A stretch of DNA of 64,000 nucleotides, taken from contig NZ_CP022113.1 of NCBI RefSeq assembly GCF_000730165.1, positions 1-64,000 on the forward strand. The letters are read 5' to 3'. The notes under the pieces were generated by a model. It saw only the letters and a list, made by a program, of their open reading frames with translations. It was not told where the DNA came from and did no database searches. Made by a program: the position numbers and the translations under genes. Source of the DNA: Nitrospirillum viridazoti CBAmc. Lineage in GTDB: Bacteria; Pseudomonadota; Alphaproteobacteria; Azospirillales; Azospirillaceae. Shown here piece after piece: positions 52,567 through 60,486 of the stretch. Position 1 is the first letter of the stretch, and each line of letters opens with the position of its first letter.

Positions 52567-54255
52567 TCAGATCGCGCGCAGGCGGGCGAAGAAGCCGGTG
52601 ATCTCGGCGTTCAGGGCGTCGGCGTCCTGGCGCAGGGCTTCCGAGGCCGTGTGCAGGGCGTTGGCCGACTGGCTGGTTTGTTCGGCCGCACCCGCCACGC
52701 CCACGATGTTGGTCGACACCTGCTGGGTGCCCATGGCTGCCTGGTTGATGTTGCGGGCGATTTCCGAGGTGGTCGCGCCTTGCTGTTCCATCGCGGACGC
52801 GATGGCGGTGGCGATCGTCCGCATATCGCCCACCACGGTGGCGATGCTGCCGATGGCCTCCACCGCTCGTGTGGTTTCCTGCTGGATGCCGGTGATGTAG
52901 CCCTGGATTTCGTCGGTGGCCTTGGTCGTCTGGCTGGCCAGGGTCTTCACTTCGCTGGCCACCACGGCGAAGCCCTTGCCCGCCTCCCCGGCCCGCGCCG
53001 CCTCGATGGTGGCGTTCAGGGCCAGCAGGTTGGTCTGGCCGGCGATCTCCTGAATGACCTGGATGATGTTGCCGATGCTCTGGGCCGCATCCGCCAGGCC
53101 TTGCATGGTGACGCCCGTTTGCTCGGCCTGTGCCACCGCGCGCTCGGCGATATCGGTCGAGCGGGTGACCTGGCTGTTGACCTCGCCCACGGCGGCGGCC
53201 AGTTCCTCGGCGGCGCTGGCGATCATCTGCACATTGCCGGTGGTCTCGGCCGAGGCGTGGTTGGCCATTTCCACCATGCCGCGGCTCTGCGTCGCCATGT
53301 CGGCCAGGCCCGAGGAATGGTTGCGCACGTCTTCCGAGGCATGCACCACGTTGCTCAGCACCCGGGCGCTGCGCTGCTGGAAATCGGCCAGCGAAGCCTC
53401 CACCGCCTCCTGGCGGCGCAGCTTCTCTTGCTGCTCGGCCTGCTGGGCCTGGGTCAGTTCGGCGTTGCGCAGGCCGTTGCGCTTGAACACTTCTAGCGCG
53501 CGGGCCAAGCGGCCGATTTCATGGCGGTCGTTCAGCAGCGGGATGTCGACGGTCAGGTCGCCATCGGCCAACTGGCCCATGCGCTCCGTCATCAGCTTCA
53601 GGGGCTTGGCGATGCTGCGGGCCAGCATATAGGCCACCAGGCCACCGGCGCCCACCACGATGGCGGTCAGCATCAGCATATCAATCAATATATCATGATA
53701 TATATCGTCGATGTCGTCGACGTAGATGCCGGTGCCCAGCGCCCACTGCCACGGCTCGAAGCCCAGGCTGTAGGTCATCTTGGGGAAGTTCTGGCTGGGG
53801 CCGCCCTTGTTGCCCGGCCGGGGGTAGGTGTAGGTGAAGGACCCCCCGCCCTGCTTGGCGGCCTCGATGCCCAGGCGCACGGTCTCGACGCCATCGGCCG
53901 TCTTGAAGTCCATGCGGTTCTTGCCTTCGAATTCCTTCTTGATGTGGACGACGGTCAGGCCGTCGTACTGGTTGACGTAGACGTATTCGCCATTGCCGAA
54001 GCGCAGCTTGCGGATGTCGTCCTGGGCGCCCTTCTGCGCCTGGGCCCGGGTCAGCTCGCCCGACTGCTCGCGGTCGTACCAGTTCTGCGCCACCCCGCGG
54101 GTGACCATCAGGATCTGCTTCAGCTCTTCCTTGCGGTCCTCGGTCAGGGTGTGGCGTAGCGAGGTCAGGGCGAAGCTGACGGCCAGGCCCAGGGCCAGCA
54201 CCAGCATGGGCATGAACAGCGCCAGTCGGTGGGAAATCTTTAGTTTGTTCAGCAT
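52567..54255 (-). CDS. Methyl-accepting chemotaxis protein with single Cache domain
   Basis: This 562-residue chemoreceptor has a first membrane segment (about 12-32), a periplasmic sCache_2-type sensor (about 35-185, with '[20 protein letters not shown]' and '[20 protein letters not shown]'), a second membrane segment (about 190-212), a HAMP domain, and a signalling domain whose tip is '[20 protein letters not shown]' and '[20 protein letters not shown]'. sCache_2 domains often bind small organic acids; the ligand is unknown. No C-terminal pentapeptide for CheR docking is seen. It begins 29 nt after the sulfotransferase-like gene, so the two are probably one transcript, an unusual pairing. 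Confidence 0.93.
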   Translation of the reverse strand: MLNKLKISHRLALFMPMLVLALGLAVSFALTSLRHTLTEDRKEELKQILMVTRGVAQNWYDREQSGELTRAQAQKGAQDDIRKLRFGNGEYVYVNQYDGLTVVHIKKEFEGKNRMDFKTADGVETVRLGIEAAKQGGGSFTYTYPRPGNKGGPSQNFPKMTYSLGFEPWQWALGTGIYVDDIDDIYHDILIDMLMLTAIVVGAGGLVAYMLARSIAKPLKLMTERMGQLADGDLTVDIPLLNDRHEIGRLARALEVFKRNGLRNAELTQAQQAEQQEKLRRQEAVEASLADFQQRSARVLSNVVHASEDVRNHSSGLADMATQSRGMVEMANHASAETTGNVQMIASAAEELAAAVGEVNSQVTRSTDIAERAVAQAEQTGVTMQGLADAAQSIGNIIQVIQEIAGQTNLLALNATIEAARAGEAGKGFAVVASEVKTLASQTTKATDEIQGYITGIQQETTRAVEAIGSIATVVGDMRTIATAIASAMEQQGATTSEIARNINQAAMGTQQVSTNIVGVAGAAEQTSQSANALHTASEALRQDADALNAEITGFFARLRAI

Positions 54256-54284
54256 GATTCGATCTCTCGCGCAGGGCGTAGGGG

Positions 54285-55313
54285 TCAGGCGACGGCGGCG
54301 GCGGACGCGGTGTCGTCCTCGCGGAACAGGCCGCGGGGCAGGTCCAGGTCGCGGGCGCAGGCGGCCGCGCTGCGGGCATAGACCTCATCCACGCCATGAC
54401 GGCACAGCAGATCCAGGTCCGCGTCCGTGACCGCTCCCCGGTCCCGGTCCTGATAGGCGTAGCAGCCGATGCCGCCAGTCTGCTGGTGCAGGCCCGGGGC
54501 GGCATAGGCCTCCGGCTCCACCGGGAACAGGATGCGCGACTGGCTGTCGTCCAGGCTGTCCATCCGCTGCCAGCAGGTCACCGTTTCAGGCGTGAAGTAA
54601 TCGGACAGGCCCAGCCGGTGGAACAGGGCCGCGGCCGACAGTACCGGCTGCCGGGCCGCCTCATGAACGTAGTGGGTCACGGGCACGCCCTGCCGGCGGG
54701 CGTAGTTCTCGACCCGCGCGGCGTTCAGGGAGGCGATAACGAAGTTCTCCAGCAACTGGTCCCGGCTGATCCGATGCGACCACTTGCGCAGCCAGGATGC
54801 CAGGGCGTGCACCGGCTCGCGGTCCAGCATCACCAGGTGCAGGCGACTGGCGGGATATCCCGCTTCGATCAGCATCTGCAGCGGGATATAGAGACATTCC
54901 GCCGTCAGATAGGGCCCGGCCACGTCCTTGCAGAAGATATGCGGTGCCTGGTCGGCCAGGGGAATGGCCCAGGGGCCGGGGCGGTCGGCCGCCAGCACAT
55001 GGCGCATGACCGCCTTGGTGGGCTGGTAGTACGAGGGCAGGCCGGCCACGCCGAACAGGTTGGCCATGGCCGTGGAGCCGACACGGGCTCGTCCCCAGGC
55101 ACAGGTCAGGTGAGGGAAATCCTGTTCCGTCCGCCCGCCGAAGCCGGCAGCCAAGTAGGAGGCAACCTGGTTGGTTAAGCCGTCTAAATGGAATTCCCTG
55201 ACCTGATATCGCCCATCGGAGGCTAGGCAGACCTTTCCCAGGGAAGCGTCGTCCGCCTCCACCAGTTCCGCAAGCCTGTCTAAATCTATGATTTGCTTGT
55301 AGAAAGCGACCAT
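54285..55313 (-). CDS. Sulfotransferase-like P-loop protein
   Basis: This 342-residue protein resembles PAPS-dependent sulfotransferases. The 5'-phosphosulfate loop motif is '[16 protein letters not shown]' at about residues 73-88, and a later helix/strand '[20 protein letters not shown]' matches the 3'-phosphate-binding region ('R-P-...S'). Such proteins move sulfate from PAPS to a sugar, lipid or protein. The first 60 residues are not typical. The ATG at 55313, with GGGGAAAGAA upstream, is preferred to one at 55358. The next gene, a chemoreceptor, begins 29 nt downstream. The true acceptor is unknown, and an inactive or differently working P-loop protein is possible. Confidence 0.65.
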   Translation of the reverse strand: MVAFYKQIIDLDRLAELVEADDASLGKVCLASDGRYQVREFHLDGLTNQVASYLAAGFGGRTEQDFPHLTCAWGRARVGSTAMANLFGVAGLPSYYQPTKAVMRHVLAADRPGPWAIPLADQAPHIFCKDVAGPYLTAECLYIPLQMLIEAGYPASRLHLVMLDREPVHALASWLRKWSHRISRDQLLENFVIASLNAARVENYARRQGVPVTHYVHEAARQPVLSAAALFHRLGLSDYFTPETVTCWQRMDSLDDSQSRILFPVEPEAYAAPGLHQQTGGIGCYAYQDRDRGAVTDADLDLLCRHGVDEVYARSAAACARDLDLPRGLFREDDTASAAAVA

Positions 55314-55762
55314 TTCTTTCCCCGCCAAGGATAAAGGCCGATAGTCCCGTGGCAGCATCCCTTCCGCCCCAAGTCAAGGCCCTAACCCAAAGAATAGGAC
55401 AGGGAGTCTTAAGGCAATATTAATATGAAAAGAGGCGTAGAAAACATCTACTTTTGGATAATAAATAAAGATCAAATGCGATCATAATGCGTTTATATTG
55501 CATTTATATTGACGTTCTGTGGCTGCCTATCCCCGTAGGTTGCTGGTTGAATTTCAAGGATAATTTCTGAAAAGGGTCCGAGAAATTAACCAATACGGCT
55601 TGCCATGGAAGCATCAAGTCGATGCCTTCCGCAAAACCCGGCCTTATTTCGCATAAATGCCTGAAATCCTGGGGCGACGGCCTGCGCCGAACCGGGGGGC
55701 CGTTCAAGCGGCGACTCATGAGGATGGCTAAAGTGTCGACGCGTCTTAAGGGCGCCAAAGAA
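55314..55762. other. A+T-rich intergenic region
   Basis: No gene can be supported here. Positions 55410-55515 are strikingly A+T-rich for this window and hold a direct repeat TTTATATTG (55492 and 55503) and a short inverted repeat GTAGA...TCTAC. This is a likely promoter region for the minus-strand sulfotransferase and chemoreceptor pair. A minus-strand open frame of 84 codons (55504-55758) has no family features and reads into the A+T-rich part. Confidence 0.4.
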
Positions 55763-55791
55763 GACGGCCCAGCCGTGGGGGCTGGGCCGTC
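55763..55791 (-). terminator. Rho-independent terminator of the multicopper oxidase gene
   Basis: GACGGCCCAGCC and GGCTGGGCCGTC form a perfect 12-bp stem with a 5-nt loop. On the minus strand it is followed by TTCTTTGG. It lies 29 nt past the multicopper oxidase stop. Confidence 0.85.
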
Positions 55792-55819
55792 ATAGAGAAG
55801 GTTCAGGAACGGGGATCGG

Positions 55820-57943
55820 TCAGTGGTGGGCGTGGGCCAGGCCGCCTGCCCCGTCGCTGATACCGATCTCCACGTTCTGCATCATGCCCTGATCCTCATG
55901 GTCCAGGATGTGGCAGTGCAGGACGAACTCCCCGATGTACCGCTCATAGCGGGTGCGGACGATCAGGCGGTAATAATGGATCGGCGGGTTCGGATCGGGC
56001 TTGAAGCCAGGTGGTGCGAAGGCGCTGTCGTTGGTCTTGACCCATAGCGTGTCCTTCCAGGCGCCCTTCAGGCCGGCGAACTGGGTGTCGCCATCGTCGT
56101 CCACCGCGCCGGGCAGGCTGACGTCCCGGCCCTTGTCGTTATAGATGGCGACGATCTGGAAGGGGTTCACGTGGATGTGGAAGGGGTGGCTGATGCTGTA
56201 GGACCGCAATTCCCACTGCTGAGCCGTGCCCAGCACCAGCTTGCGGTCGATCTGGGCCGGGTTATAGGGCGCGGTGCCCTTGGGCACCCAGTTCTGACCG
56301 TCGTACTGCACCATCTCGAAGTTGTTGGCCACGGTGAACTTGGTGGCCGTCAGGCCGGTGTAGGGCTGCTTTTTGGGGTCATCCGGCACGCCCGGTCCCA
56401 GATAGAACACCATGTCCTCTTCGGGTACGCCCTTGACCTCATCATCGGTGATGGTGGGGTGGGGAACGAAGCGGGTCAGCTTCATGCCGTCCTTGGCGGT
56501 CAGATCGGCGATGATCTGGGTGCGCACGTCGGCCGGCATGGTGCGCTGGGCGGAAGCAACCAGGGTGTTCACCAAAGTCTGCGTCGGGTTGGCCGTGGGC
56601 GCACCGCCACGGACGGTCACCACGCCCAGCAGGCTGCGCAGTGTATCGGACCGGCTGACGGTGTTGCTCGCGGTCTGCGCCTTCTGCGTCACGCAGTAAT
56701 TGCCGGCCTGGGGGAAGACCACCAGCAAGTCGTAGCGATAGCCCGGCTGCAGAACGGTGTTGGTATTGGTCAGGGTGTTGCCCATGGTCAGGCCATCGGC
56801 GGCCACCACCTGGTAGGGGACGGCGGGGCCGGTGCACACCGTATCGATGAAGTTGCCCATGCTGTCCTTGGTGGGGCGGGCGGTGGCGGCGGTGGTGTCC
56901 ACCATCTTGTGGAATTCCACATTGATGGTCTCACGTATGCCGGCATGGATTAGACGCCAGCGCTCCACAGTGCCCGCCTGGGCGTCGGTGAAGGTCGGCA
57001 TGATCACGCCGTTGATGCTGGTCCAGCGGCCGGACTGTTGCCAGGAACCGGGGCCGAAGTTGTCGATGCTCTCGATGATGCCCGTCTGGTTGGCCTTGCA
57101 GTTCCAGGTCTGCTGGCCCTTGTCGTCCAGGCAGTAGTACTGGATCTGCTGGAACAGCACCGTGCGGTCCTTGAAGGCCTTGCCGTCGGGACCGACCAGC
57201 AGGGTGTCCAGGTCGCCGTTCACCTGGGGCGTGGGTTTGCGGTCGCCATGGATGACCAGAGCGCCCGCCATACCGCTGGCCACCTGCAAGGCGGTCGAGC
57301 CGTGCCGGTGCGGGTGGTACCAGAAGGTGCCGGCCGGATGGTCGGCGGGGATGTTGTATTCATACTGGAAGCTGACACCCGGGTTCAGGGAGATCAGCAC
57401 ATTGTCGCTGTTGCCCGTGGGGCTGACCCACAGGCCATGCGAATGCAGGTTGGTGCCGTTGTTGCAGTGCGGCTGGTCCACCGGGATGTTGTGGTCGTTG
57501 CAGCTGGGGTCGGGCGGCAGGTCGTTGTGCAGGGTGACGCGCACCGTGTCGCCCGGCGTCACGTCGATCTCCGGCGCCACATAGGGCGTGCCAGGCGACA
57601 CGCCGGTGCCGACATAGCTGCGCAGGTGCACGCGCTGGTACCGCTGCTCCCCTGGGTCATACAGGGCGCCGTCGGTATATTGGATGTGCAGGTCGAAGGC
57701 CCGCTCCTTGCCGGCGTGAGCCGCCGGGGCGGTGGCCAGGCTGATGGCCGATGGCGCCTTGGGCAGGCCGGGAACGTTGGCCGAGCCCGTCGCCGGTGCC
57801 GTCTGCGGCAAGCTGGGTGGGTTGGCGAAGGTGCTTTGCGCCGCTGCCGGCTGGGCGGCCCCCAGCAGCATCAGGCCCAGGGTGGCGACGCCGGCCCCCA
57901 AGCGTCCCTTCAATGACGCGCCACGCGTCGGATATCTCTGCAT
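55820..57943 (-). CDS. Secreted multicopper oxidase
   Basis: This 707-residue protein has a signal peptide (about 1-35, ending 'AQPAAAQ') and cupredoxin domains. Copper motifs: 'NLHSHGLWVSP' (about residue 168), 'WYHPHRHGS' (about 210), 'HPFHIHVNPFQIV' (about 590) and 'LHCHILDHEDQGMM' (about 680). These supply the eight type 2/3 histidines and, with Cys and Met, the type 1 site. The family oxidises phenols, amines or metal ions such as Cu(I) or Mn(II), with dioxygen reduced to water. 'GMM' at the end is consistent with Met as axial ligand. The ATG at 57943 has GGTGGAGC upstream; a much longer frame beginning at 58594 overlaps the divergent adenine deaminase and is not real. Substrate unknown; copper resistance or phenol oxidation is plausible. 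Confidence 0.9.
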   Translation of the reverse strand: MQRYPTRGASLKGRLGAGVATLGLMLLGAAQPAAAQSTFANPPSLPQTAPATGSANVPGLPKAPSAISLATAPAAHAGKERAFDLHIQYTDGALYDPGEQRYQRVHLRSYVGTGVSPGTPYVAPEIDVTPGDTVRVTLHNDLPPDPSCNDHNIPVDQPHCNNGTNLHSHGLWVSPTGNSDNVLISLNPGVSFQYEYNIPADHPAGTFWYHPHRHGSTALQVASGMAGALVIHGDRKPTPQVNGDLDTLLVGPDGKAFKDRTVLFQQIQYYCLDDKGQQTWNCKANQTGIIESIDNFGPGSWQQSGRWTSINGVIMPTFTDAQAGTVERWRLIHAGIRETINVEFHKMVDTTAATARPTKDSMGNFIDTVCTGPAVPYQVVAADGLTMGNTLTNTNTVLQPGYRYDLLVVFPQAGNYCVTQKAQTASNTVSRSDTLRSLLGVVTVRGGAPTANPTQTLVNTLVASAQRTMPADVRTQIIADLTAKDGMKLTRFVPHPTITDDEVKGVPEEDMVFYLGPGVPDDPKKQPYTGLTATKFTVANNFEMVQYDGQNWVPKGTAPYNPAQIDRKLVLGTAQQWELRSYSISHPFHIHVNPFQIVAIYNDKGRDVSLPGAVDDDGDTQFAGLKGAWKDTLWVKTNDSAFAPPGFKPDPNPPIHYYRLIVRTRYERYIGEFVLHCHILDHEDQGMMQNVEIGISDGAGGLAHAHH

Positions 57944-58162
57944 GCTCCACCCCCTCTTCGCGGACGATGCCGCCTCTGGTTGAGTTATTGGGGTGCAATC
58001 TAGCAGATGCGTGGCACCAATCCACTCGTTTAACGAGTATGCACAATTGATATACCCATCGTCGGATGTAGACGGCCTTTTAACGGCGCTGCGGGAAGGT
58101 CTGTCATCGGCGGTGGTGCTGAGGCTACACTGTTCATTCTTGCGATGATGAAAGGCAGCTCG

Positions 58163-59173
58163 ATGACCGACCCTCTCTCCGATTTCATCCGCAGCCTGCC
58201 CAAGGCGGAGCTGCACCTGCACATAGAAGGCAGCCTGGAACCGGAGCAGATGTTCGCGTTCGCCCGCCGCAACCGCGTGGCGCTGCCCTTCCACACGGTG
58301 GAGGAGGTGCGGGCCGCCTACGCCTTCACCAACCTTCAGGATTTCCTGGACATCTATTACCAGGGCGCCCAGGTGTTGCGCACAGAGGAGGATTTCCACG
58401 ACCTGGCGCTGGCCTATTTCCGCCGGCTGGCGGCGGACGGCGGTGTGCATGCTGAGATCTTCTTCGACCCCCAGACCCATACCGACCGGGGCATCCCCTT
58501 CCAGGTCGTGGCCGATGGCCTGCTGGCCGGCATGGTGGCAGCGAAGGATGAACTGGGCGTCACCTCCCACCTCATCCTCTGCTATCTGCGCCACCTGGAT
58601 GAGGAGGCCGCCTTCGCCACGCTGAAGGCGGCGGAGCCCTATCTGGACCGCATCAAGGGCGTGGGGCTGGATTCATCCGAGGTCGGCAATCCGCCATCCA
58701 AGTTCGCCCGGGTGTTCCAGGCCTCGCGGGAGCGGGGACTGAAGCTGGTGGCCCACGCGGGGGAGGAGGGGCCGCCCGACTATGTCTGGCAGGCGCTGGA
58801 CATCCTGGGCGTGGATCGCCTGGACCATGGCAACCGCGCGCTGGAGGACGAGGCACTGACCCGCCGCCTAGTTGACCAGGGCACGACGCTGACGGTGTGC
58901 CCGCTGTCCAACCTCAAGCTCTGCGTCGTGCCCAGCCTGGAGGCGCATCCCCTGCGGCGCATGCTGGGCCTGGGGCTGAAGGCCACGGTCAACGCCGACG
59001 ACCCGGCTTATTTCGGCGGCTATCTGCTGGACAACTATGTGCGCGTGGCGGCGGCCCTGGGCCTGGACCGGGCGCAGCTGGCGCGGCTGGCCCGCAACAG
59101 CATCACCGGGTCCTTCCTGGATGCTGCGGCCCAGACGCCGCATCTGGCCAAGTTGGATGCTATAGCGCCTTAA
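58163..59173 (+). CDS. Adenine deaminase (adenosine-deaminase superfamily)
   Basis: This 336-residue amidohydrolase has zinc ligands in 'LPKAELHLHIEGSLEPE' (HxH), the catalytic 'VAHAGEEGPPDYVWQALDIL', the His in 'DRLDHGNRALEDE', and 'NADDPAYFGGYLLDNYV' near the C-terminus. Segments such as 'FFDPQTHTDRGIPFQVV', 'GLDSSEVGNPPSKF' and 'PLSNLKLCVVPSL' match the bacterial adenine-specific branch (Pseudomonas-type adenine deaminase) rather than true adenosine deaminase. It converts adenine to hypoxanthine with loss of ammonia, in purine salvage. The ATG at 58163, after AAAGGCAGCTCG, is chosen over one at 58145. The gene diverges from the multicopper oxidase and converges on mntP with 8 nt between. 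Confidence 0.9.
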   Translation: MTDPLSDFIRSLPKAELHLHIEGSLEPEQMFAFARRNRVALPFHTVEEVRAAYAFTNLQDFLDIYYQGAQVLRTEEDFHDLALAYFRRLAADGGVHAEIFFDPQTHTDRGIPFQVVADGLLAGMVAAKDELGVTSHLILCYLRHLDEEAAFATLKAAEPYLDRIKGVGLDSSEVGNPPSKFARVFQASRERGLKLVAHAGEEGPPDYVWQALDILGVDRLDHGNRALEDEALTRRLVDQGTTLTVCPLSNLKLCVVPSLEAHPLRRMLGLGLKATVNADDPAYFGGYLLDNYVRVAAALGLDRAQLARLARNSITGSFLDAAAQTPHLAKLDAIAP

Positions 59174-59181
59174 CCCGGCAG

Positions 59182-59757
59182 TTAGCCGCCAAAGCCTCCC
59201 AGGGTGTGGTCGTACAGCACCTTGGCGCCGATGCCGATCAGGCCCAGGCCGCCCAGCACCTCGGCCCAGCGGCCCAGCACGGGGCCGGCGGCCCGGCCCA
59301 ACATCACCCCGCCGAAGGCCATGGTGAATGTCACCAGGCCGATCAGGGCGATGGTGGTGGGCACGTCGACATTCATGTAGCCCAGGGTAATGCCGACGGC
59401 GGTGGCGTCGATGCTGGTGGCGATGGCGGTCATGGCCAGGGCCAGGGGCGAATGCCGGTCGGCCTTGGGCTTGTCCTCGCCGTCATTCTTCCACGCCAGC
59501 CAAGCCATGCGGCCGCCCACGATCAGCAGCAAGCCGAAGGCGATCCAGTGGTCGTAAGCCTCGATGTAATGGGCGAAGGACAGGCCCAGGCCCCAGCCCA
59601 GGATGGGGGCCGCCAGCTCGAACAAGCCGAAATAGGCGCCCACCCGGGCCGCCTCTCGCACGCCGGGGCGGTTCAGGCTGGCGCCCTTGCCCAAGGAGGC
59701 GGCGAAGGCATCCATGGACAGGCTGAACGCCAGGGCGAAGGACGTGGTGATGGGCAT
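59182..59757 (-). CDS. mntP: Manganese efflux pump MntP
   Basis: This 191-residue membrane protein has six helices in two similar halves. The conserved acidic motif appears in each: 'FALAFSLSMDAFAASLGKGA' near the N-terminus and 'MTAIATSIDATAVGITLGYM' in the middle; a short charged cytoplasmic loop ('DGEDKPKADRHS') joins the halves. It exports Mn2+ to prevent toxicity. The ATG at 59757 is chosen as the first residue of family similarity; an in-frame start eight codons earlier is less likely. The leader holds a yybP-ykoY element (next entry), so expression should rise with Mn2+. The gene is convergent with adenine deaminase. Confidence 0.93.
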   Translation of the reverse strand: MPITTSFALAFSLSMDAFAASLGKGASLNRPGVREAARVGAYFGLFELAAPILGWGLGLSFAHYIEAYDHWIAFGLLLIVGGRMAWLAWKNDGEDKPKADRHSPLALAMTAIATSIDATAVGITLGYMNVDVPTTIALIGLVTFTMAFGGVMLGRAAGPVLGRWAEVLGGLGLIGIGAKVLYDHTLGGFGG

Positions 59758-59839
59758 GGTACAGACCTCGGGGGGCGGCAATGCGACAGGCCAGGCGGAC
59801 GACAGCAGCAGTCAGCGTCCGGCCCGGCCAGGTCGGACG

Positions 59840-59990
59840 CGACATGCCACTGGTCTCGCCAGCGATCCGCGCAGGGCGGATCGATCGCACGCGCCATGGG
59901 CCGCACCGGTGAGGCACCGGCGGGGCCCAAGTCTGTTGACGCGGCGCCCGCTCAAAATCGGCAGGCGGCTACTCCCCAATGATGGGCGGT
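59840..59990 (-). ncRNA. yybP-ykoY manganese riboswitch upstream of mntP
   Basis: On the minus strand, the conserved pieces of the yybP-ykoY element occur in the right order: 'TTGGGGAGTAGCCGCC' (complement of 59964-59979), 'GTCAACAGACTTGG' (59927-59940), a hairpin with CCGGTG...CACCGG, and 'TGGCGAGACCA' (59851-59861) closing against the 5' strand. The element ends about 80-100 nt before the mntP start. In this class two loops bind Mn2+ and switch on the gene at transcription or translation level; mntP is its classical target. Confidence 0.85.
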
Positions 59991-60048
59991 GATTAACGGC
60001 TGGCGAGGCGGTCTGTCAAGACTCCTTTCGCACCGCACAATAACCCCG

Positions 60049-60222
60049 TCATGGTTCGCGTGACGGGGGAACCGACGGCGTGTCGCTGGCGGGAAAGCTT
60101 TCCTCCAGCGCCTCGTCCAGCAGCTCGTCGACATGACGGTCATTGACCTTGGCGGGGCCGGTGGTCCCGGTTTGGCCGGGGGTGGTGGCTCTGGGTGGAG
60201 GTGTGGGCGTACGCGTGGGCAT
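60049..60222 (-). CDS. Small conserved acidic protein ('EALEESFPASD' family)
   Basis: This 57-residue protein has a Thr/Pro-rich N-terminal half and then 'HVDELLDEALEESFPASDTP' followed by 'SVPPSREP'. The segment 'DEALEESFPASDPPA' is a widely found short motif of unknown function in proteobacterial small proteins. The ATG at 60222 has AAAGGA 7 nt upstream, which decides the start over longer upstream frames. It is between mntP and the GH74 gene. No role can be given. Confidence 0.7.
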   Translation of the reverse strand: MPTRTPTPPPRATTPGQTGTTGPAKVNDRHVDELLDEALEESFPASDTPSVPPSREP

Positions 60223-60486
60223 GGGCTTCCTTTCACATGATATCCTGCCGGGGATGCCAGGATGATGCGGGGGCGTGCCGGCGATCGTCCCGTGCCAATG
60301 CCGTGACAGGCTGTGAAGATTTGATGGCGGTTGGCGGCCCGTGGCGATGCCGCACGAGGAACGGCGGTTGTGTCGGCCTCCCGCTGCCTGCGACGTTCCG
60401 GGCTCGGTCGGCGCCCTTGATGTTACCGGTAACTTAGGCAACAGTGGGCCCGAAAACGATTACAAAATGGGGTTGGGAACGCTGTC
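60223..60486. other. Intergenic region before the GH74 gene
   Basis: No gene is supported in these 264 bp between divergent genes. The ATG at 60487 is preceded by 'GGTTGGGAACGCTGTC'. ATGTTACCGGTAACTT (60419-60434) holds GTTACCGGTAAC, a perfect 12-bp palindrome that might be an operator. Confidence 0.4.

Noticed and set aside
55504-55758. 84-codon minus-strand frame
   Set aside because: No family resemblance, no good ribosome-binding site, and the frame runs into an A+T-rich promoter-like region.
57944-58594. N-terminal extension of the multicopper oxidase to 58594
   Set aside because: It overlaps the real adenine deaminase gene on the other strand and precedes a clear signal peptide that begins at 57943.
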